Positions 59,396 through 64,000 of a DNA stretch of 64,000 nt are shown piece after piece. Made by a program: the position numbers and the translations under genes. Position 1 is the stretch's first letter. Each line of letters begins with the position of its first letter. Source of the stretch: Chondrosia reniformis (taxonomy: Eukaryota; Porifera; Demospongiae; Chondrillida; Chondrillidae). The DNA lies in assembly GCA_947172415.1 (NCBI GenBank), contig OX359197.1:5395673-5459672 (forward strand). The letters run 5' to 3'. The notes beneath the pieces were generated by a model that was given only the letters and a program-made list of their open reading frames with translations, ran no database searches and was not told where the DNA came from.

Positions 59396-59845
59396 TATAC
59401 CGTTCTACAGCCTTTTGTTCCTCCACTGTGTATAACTCCTCATTTACTCGAGAAGCTTCAGTATCTTCTTCCTTGCGAGGCTTACGTCTACGAATACCTT
59501 GTGCATCATTACTAGTTTTACCCTTATCTGCATCTGCCCCTATTTCAGATTTTACCCTTTGAATCATTTCTGAATACGAAGAAATGCGTACAAGAAGAGT
59601 CCATATCGCCTAAACACACTGAAAACCTAATAAGATCTATGGTTTTTACCATAAGCTTAGTGTCAGACAAACAAAAAAACGATGATACAAAAAGAATTTC
59701 TTGGTTTACCTTGAGCTGAAGTTGTCTGAAACATCCGTAGCGATTTTTCAGCCCATTTCAAAGCAATTTCAAGCTGTTTCTTTTCAAAATAACTACGAGA
59801 TTTTCTTAAACATTCTTCAGCTGCCATCTTATTAGCAGACTCCAT
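55027..59845 (-). CDS. DNAJB12: DNAJB12/DNAJB14-like ER membrane J-protein
   Basis: Exons: 59710-59845, 59401-59569, 58332-58477, 57966-58088, 57614-57691, 57372-57508, 56140-56249, 55754-55814, 55027-55209, giving 380 codons plus stop (human DNAJB12 and DNAJB14 are 375-380). The N-terminal region resembles a TPR-like helix pair. The J-domain spans about 105-170 with [11 protein letters not shown], the HPD motif in LHPDKNKAP, and [13 protein letters not shown] Gly/Phe/Asp-rich segment follows. One membrane helix lies at about 265-285 ([17 protein letters not shown]). The family's luminal DUF1977 region includes [16 protein letters not shown] run of seven alanines sits in the last exon. It probably recruits Hsp70 at the ER surface for membrane-protein quality control. 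It is co-orthologous to both vertebrate genes. Confidence 0.88.
55519..55697. mobile_element. Fold-back element, arms of about 55 bp
   Basis: 55519-55573 (TACAGTACTTTTTGGGTCAG, GACCGGACGTTGCAATTGG) pairs imperfectly with 55641-55697 read on the other strand. It lies in the last intron of the DNAJB-like gene and explains the open frame at 55448-55648. Confidence 0.75.
58750..59397 (+). pseudogene. Fragment of a non-LTR retrotransposon: C-terminus and 3' UTR with (AAT)n tail
   Basis: 58753-58971 encodes [20 protein letters not shown] and ends in a stop. Its ED-C-H-C spacing resembles the zinc-finger-like tail of retrotransposon reverse transcriptases. The sequence from about 59170 (GGCCTGGTAGCCTTAAGTGG, partly duplicated) to the AAT array at 59352-59396 matches the 36970-37129 element. 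It lies in DNAJB-like intron 2. 5'-truncated and inactive. Confidence 0.55.
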
Positions 59846-61006
59846 TTTTAAGGGATGTATCTATAATGTATATGTAGGCTATGGCATCCATTTTGACTGC
59901 AATCAAAGACATATACTGCATTAAAATAGTGATATTCAGATCTTCAAGCACTGCAACATATATCTAACATAATAATATTAACAGATAAACCCCATAATGT
60001 TGCAAGAGTATATAGTATACCTATAACCTGCCTCTAAATTTTGCAGCCTATATAATAGCTGCATGCCCTATAAAGTAATAACTATACTTTCACAGGTTTT
60101 CCTACAAGTGGAAAGGGAAGCAAGAGGTATACACTAAGTCTATAATGTGTAACCAAGAGACCATTGTGGACATATATATCTACTCACCAATGTGATGTGA
60201 TTAGTCCGGAGTTCATCGGTCACTTACATAAACTTACAATTGAATGCCACATCATGATTAAGGCTTCAAAGAGGAACCAGCACTATTTCTAAAGCATGAA
60301 ACCTTTTTGATTCATCTGGTTACCAAATTATAGAGTATGCATAAACATGGAAAAGTAGTTGATGAAATCTTTAAACATATAAAAATTAATTTCCAGCATA
60401 CTTTTATGAAACTGGAGATATCAAAAAGATTTTGATGGATTATGTGCACTGCTATATACATTGAAACCTGATGTTTGGTCCTGTGGTAAATATTCTGAAA
60501 CCCTTGCCACAGAATATTGAGTTTGACCATCTTCAAAATTGTCAGTTAGACTGTGATCATTAGCTGCCTCTTGTCAAGGCCTAATTGTAAACCACAGTAG
60601 CTACCTGTTTAGTTTTCCTCATACTCCTAAATGCATGTGCAATTATGTACCACCAGCAGGTGTTTCCGCGACAGCGCTTCCCACGATGGTGCTTCCCGTT
60701 ACAATGCTTCCAGAATCAAATGAAACATTATAGTTTTAAAATCGCCTTCAGATCTTGAAGTCACCTTTTCCCCCCCTACAATGCTTTAGTCAGTCTCACT
60801 CAGAAAGACCGAGACTACAGGTTAATGCATGATTTCTTAAATTCTCGCTGTTTCTTTTTACATTTCCCAATTCTGTTATAGCTATTAAGGAACAGGAAAC
60901 TTGTCAAAAATATTATCACGTGCATGAATTTTTAAATAGGCCCATATAAGGGAATTATAACTACAATTTCAATTACTCTTGTGTTAAAAGGTACAGCCGA
61001 ACCTAT
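59846..61006. other. Intergenic, divergent 5' flanks
   Basis: The promoter of the DNAJB-like gene lies at the left and that of the gene beginning at 61007 at the right. A short imperfect repeat of a GCTTCCC(G/A)-type motif occurs at 60665-60710. No exon is supported. Confidence 0.5.
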
Positions 61007-61109
61007 ATGTCAAATCGTACAAGAGCTCCGAGGAAGATGATCTCCCACAGTCTCGTGACAATATTTTTTGCTTTTATAATTTCTTTGGCTGATATGAACG
61101 TAGCTGTCA
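61007..61109 (+). CDS. Probable first coding exon (signal peptide) of a gene continuing rightwards
   Basis: ATG at 61007 opens a frame with a basic start (MSNRTRAPRKM), a hydrophobic core (LVTIFFAFIISLA) and a GTAAGT donor directly after 61109, leaving phase 1. This resembles the phase-1 signal exons of matrix genes such as the one at 7270. No downstream partner exon is recognisable before the window end, so the gene and its function are unknown. Confidence 0.5.
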
Positions 61110-61794
61110 GTAAGTTATTGATATTTATATAACGCTGTTACTGTCTTTTTAGACACGATTTTTATTGAAAAGTTTGTAAAATTTCACAAAATCTGCCATT
61201 GCTCTTTAGATGTATTTAGTAGGTGAAAGGGCCAAATTATTGGTTTCAATAAGTTACAAACTAACCAAGGGGAGTCGAATCAAAGCGGCTTGTCACTGTC
61301 GTTATTGTGAGAAGAGTTAAGTGACTGGTATTATTAAGTTACTAAATAACGGTTGTTTGAGTACCGTATATATATATAAGACTGGAGCACCGTCCAAGGA
61401 CCCGTTGTGAAAGAACTATATATATGTAGTCGAAGAAAAATCGTTAAAAGTGCTGTTGATTGTATGCATTATGAGGTAAGACCGAGTAATTCGGAACGAA
61501 CTTCCGATCGTTGAAACACTTACGGCTATAGTTTCTTAATCTGAGATGAACATTGATATATAACACATTTACCCGTAAGAAGTCCTACAACTAAAGCCAA
61601 GTAATTAATCTGGGCTCTTGAACTGGTAATTGATTAATTATTTGTTTATTATGACATGCCATAGAAAGAGTAAGATTAATAAGGATGGCCCAACCAGTTC
61701 AGGTTTATAAGTCACATTACAAAGGAAAGTCATGATAAATAGTACTTGAAAGTTCATTGCTCTTCTGGAATTGACTATATGTACTGCAAATTAT

Positions 61795-61897
61795 GGACAT
61801 GAATAATCGAAGTGATAATCAAACCACAAGTATAATCAGTCAAACATCAATAGGAGGGAAAAACACGAAAGAAGCAATTGCTGGGAATTGAACCCAT
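61795..61897 (-). mobile_element. tRNA-derived SINE, truncated copy 3
   Basis: Keeps the tail (on the plus strand GTGATAATCAAACCACAAGT) and the B-box region (GGGAATTGAACCCA), then breaks off; the A box is missing. Confidence 0.7.
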
Positions 61898-62139
61898 GCA
61901 TGGGTATGCACAAACATTTTCAAACCTTTAGAGATAAAGTTAGCTTATTCAATCCATCCATTCATGTTCTCAAATGGACCACAAGATTAGCCAAACATAT
62001 AGAAGAGGATGCCTTTCAGGGGCACACTGCAGCAATGCTACTAAACAAACAGACAGAATATTACAATACCAACAACTTGAAAACCAGCAGAAACACCTTA
62101 AAACATTGCTTTCACTTAGTGCTGGGACTCGACTTGCCA

Positions 62140-62405
62140 GGACACTTTTGTTCTCTCCTATTCTGCTAGTGCCACCGGGGAAGAAGGGATGGTAGTGGCG
62201 CTGGTGGAGGAGAGGAAAGTAGCCATGTATGTACATCTCACCCCAGTTGCAGTGGAAACAACTGGGGTTTTCGATCCACTCACCAAGGCACTCCTCAAAG
62301 ACCTAGGTTGATGGATGACTTAGGCCACAGGGGAGGAGGCAGCAACCACCCATCTCATGCAGAGACTCTCGTTGGCAGTGCAGCGGTGTAACTGTACTGT
62401 GTATT
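62140..62405 (+). pseudogene. Degenerate retroelement C-terminal fragment
   Basis: One frame reads VHLTPVAVETTGVFDPLTK, LLKDLG, stop, WMT, stop, then THLMQRLSLAVQRC. The last motif resembles the conserved end of certain invertebrate reverse-transcriptase polyproteins. Two in-frame stops show that it is dead. The family assignment is from memory and tentative. Confidence 0.4.
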
Positions 62406-63269
62406 TATTAAAATCCATTCATTGTGAATGTTAATTTTATTTTGATGCAGTATTTTATTTTTGTGATTGTTTTTTCCTAAAAAATATAGCAGCCAATCAG
62501 ATATTGGGCATTGTGTATCATCAAACAGGCAATATAATTATCTACATCTTTCCTGTAAAGTTTGACTTGAATCACACAATTTTGCTTCTTGAGAAGAATT
62601 CACAAAGTATCCATATTCTTTTTGGATAATGCCAGCAGTACAAATAAAAACTGGTTTGTATCTGTATGGTGCAGGCATTCTATTGATAGAGACTTCCTAA
62701 ATTGCATTCATCTGCAAATATAGTACCAGGATATATATATATATATATTGTAACTTGTACTGTATATATATATATGAAGTTTGATTCGGATCATTTCATT
62801 GCTTCTTTAGCAATTACCTACATATACAGCACAGCTGATATCTTCAATGTAGAAGAACTTACAATCTACATTCTTTAAAAGAAATTGTTTCCAATTAAGG
62901 AATCATATATACAGAGCTTTCTGGGATTAGACAGCTACATGACATGTTATATAGTATGTTAATTAGTAAGGATGGAAATGGCAATGCCATGATTAAAGGG
63001 TGAACACTGCTACTCTGGACCCTATTCACATTCCAGTGTGAGGAAATCCAATGCTGCAACATATTCAGATCAAACTAATTAGACGATAAGGATTTCTCTG
63101 ATAATTTATATTTTTTTGATTTGAGAGCAAAAAATGGCGGATCATCAACCACTGATCTTTCTGATCTAGGGATCTAACATTTACTATTACCTATATCACT
63201 TATCGACTACTACTATCTACTATCAGCTACTACTAGCTAATTAACTACTGTAACAGAAAGTCAGGGTTG

Positions 63270-64000
63270 ACAGCGTGAACATGGAACCCACTGCCGCAGC
63301 AGGTAGATTATGTGTGACATGCCTACCTTCAATGCTGGTTAGAAGAGATGGGACAGTATGGGTGCACAGGCCCACTTCAAACCGCTGCCCCGGCTCTGGT
63401 TAGCCACCAAGCGATACACCCTCACCACAGCCACCAATCAACTTGTCATTGCACATGCCTGACCCCTCATTACTTGCCTTGAATGCTCCATCCCTACTGC
63501 CAAGGGACGACATTTTTGAGCAGGGCTACCATTCTTCTTGTCGTGTGGCCACGAGACGCCTGAGGAAGCCTTCTAATAATTCTTGTCTGCTCAACGATGA
63601 TGAGGCATGGATGAAGCTGATGAACTTCCCTAGTCATTACCTATGTGTGTCAGCAAGAGGGGGAAGCACTGGAAGCTAGCTATTAAACTACCAGCTGGAA
63701 CTTTATGAGCATGTTTCCCTTCCATCTACAGTCACTTCTTCCACGAAATAGAGTCACACAGATCCAAGTCTATCATTGGCTGCGAGGGTTTCAGCAAAAC
63801 TGGAGGAAGGTGACTTCAGGGGGCAATCTGGTTAGCAAGCACTGAAGACACAGTTGCAGAAGACAATGCATGATGCCATAATTGCCACCCTGAGATTGAA
63901 ACACCGTCCCCCCATCCAGACTCCATCCTCCAAATGCAACCTCTTCCCGCTTCAGTGGATCCCTTAGCAATCACCAAGGACAAAGTGATATGTGCTATCT
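63270..64000 (+). pseudogene. Degenerate retroelement 5' region, continues past right edge
   Basis: Higher GC than its surroundings, with codon-like composition but broken frames. The part IATLRLKHRPPIQTP followed (after a frame change) by LPASVDPLAITKDKV resembles the linker ahead of the reverse-transcriptase domain in a family of invertebrate retroelements. The frame at 63443-63679 lies in the same block. Confidence 0.4.

Larger units (their letters stand above)
61110..64000. other. Intron or intergenic sequence with decayed repeats
   Basis: Holds a truncated SINE, two retroelement remnants and TATATA-rich stretches (62730-62780). No exon with both splice sites and a recognisable domain was found. 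Confidence 0.5.

Overview
The window looks like part of a demosponge nuclear genome, probably Amphimedon-like. The gene set is metazoan (CSDE1/UNR, NME5, a tissue-type transglutaminase, a DNAJB12/14-type ER J-protein). It also carries several genes with the C-terminal head of spongin short-chain collagens, which is typical of sponges. Genes are compact and spliced, with AT-rich introns full of short TACGTA/CATA satellites, fold-back MITEs, a tRNA-derived SINE and decayed retroelements. The species is inferred from family resemblance, not from a search. All exon structures were built by hand from splice signals and reading phase. In every complete multi-exon gene the exon lengths sum to a whole number of codons without internal stops.

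Layout. (1) 147-2983, minus: 5' part of a gene for a type II membrane protein with a short collagen stalk and Calx-beta repeats; it runs off the left edge. (2) 4282-7270, minus: a secreted protein with one Calx-beta domain and a C-terminal domain like that of inter-alpha-trypsin inhibitor heavy chains. (3) 9304-36206, minus: CSDE1, 17 coding exons over 27 kb. Its 11.4 kb intron (17677-29110) holds five tandem, intronless, opposite-strand genes for membrane-anchored short-chain collagens (18130-28344). (4) 36530-38693, plus: NME5, head-to-head with CSDE1. (5) 39521-43846, minus: a chromatin protein joining a CDCA7-type zinc finger to DDT-like and WHIM-like regions. (6) 43950-50256, plus: a transglutaminase whose start codon is only about 100 bp from that of gene 5. 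(7) 50476-54393, plus: a calponin-homology protein with an unrecognised C-terminal half. (8) 55027-59845, minus: a DNAJB12/14-like membrane J-protein. (9) 61007-61109, plus: a probable signal-peptide first exon of a gene continuing rightwards, followed by degenerate retroelement sequence to the window end.

How the genes fit together. Two loci (147-7270 and the nested array) encode extracellular or membrane-tethered matrix proteins. The transglutaminase is a plausible cross-linker of such proteins, but nothing in the sequence proves that link. The remaining genes are conserved housekeeping or ciliary genes. The most unusual structures are the nested collagen array with its exchanged head domains, the CDCA7-DDT-WHIM fusion, the membrane collagen/Calx-beta chimera, and two minisatellites that abut splice acceptors.
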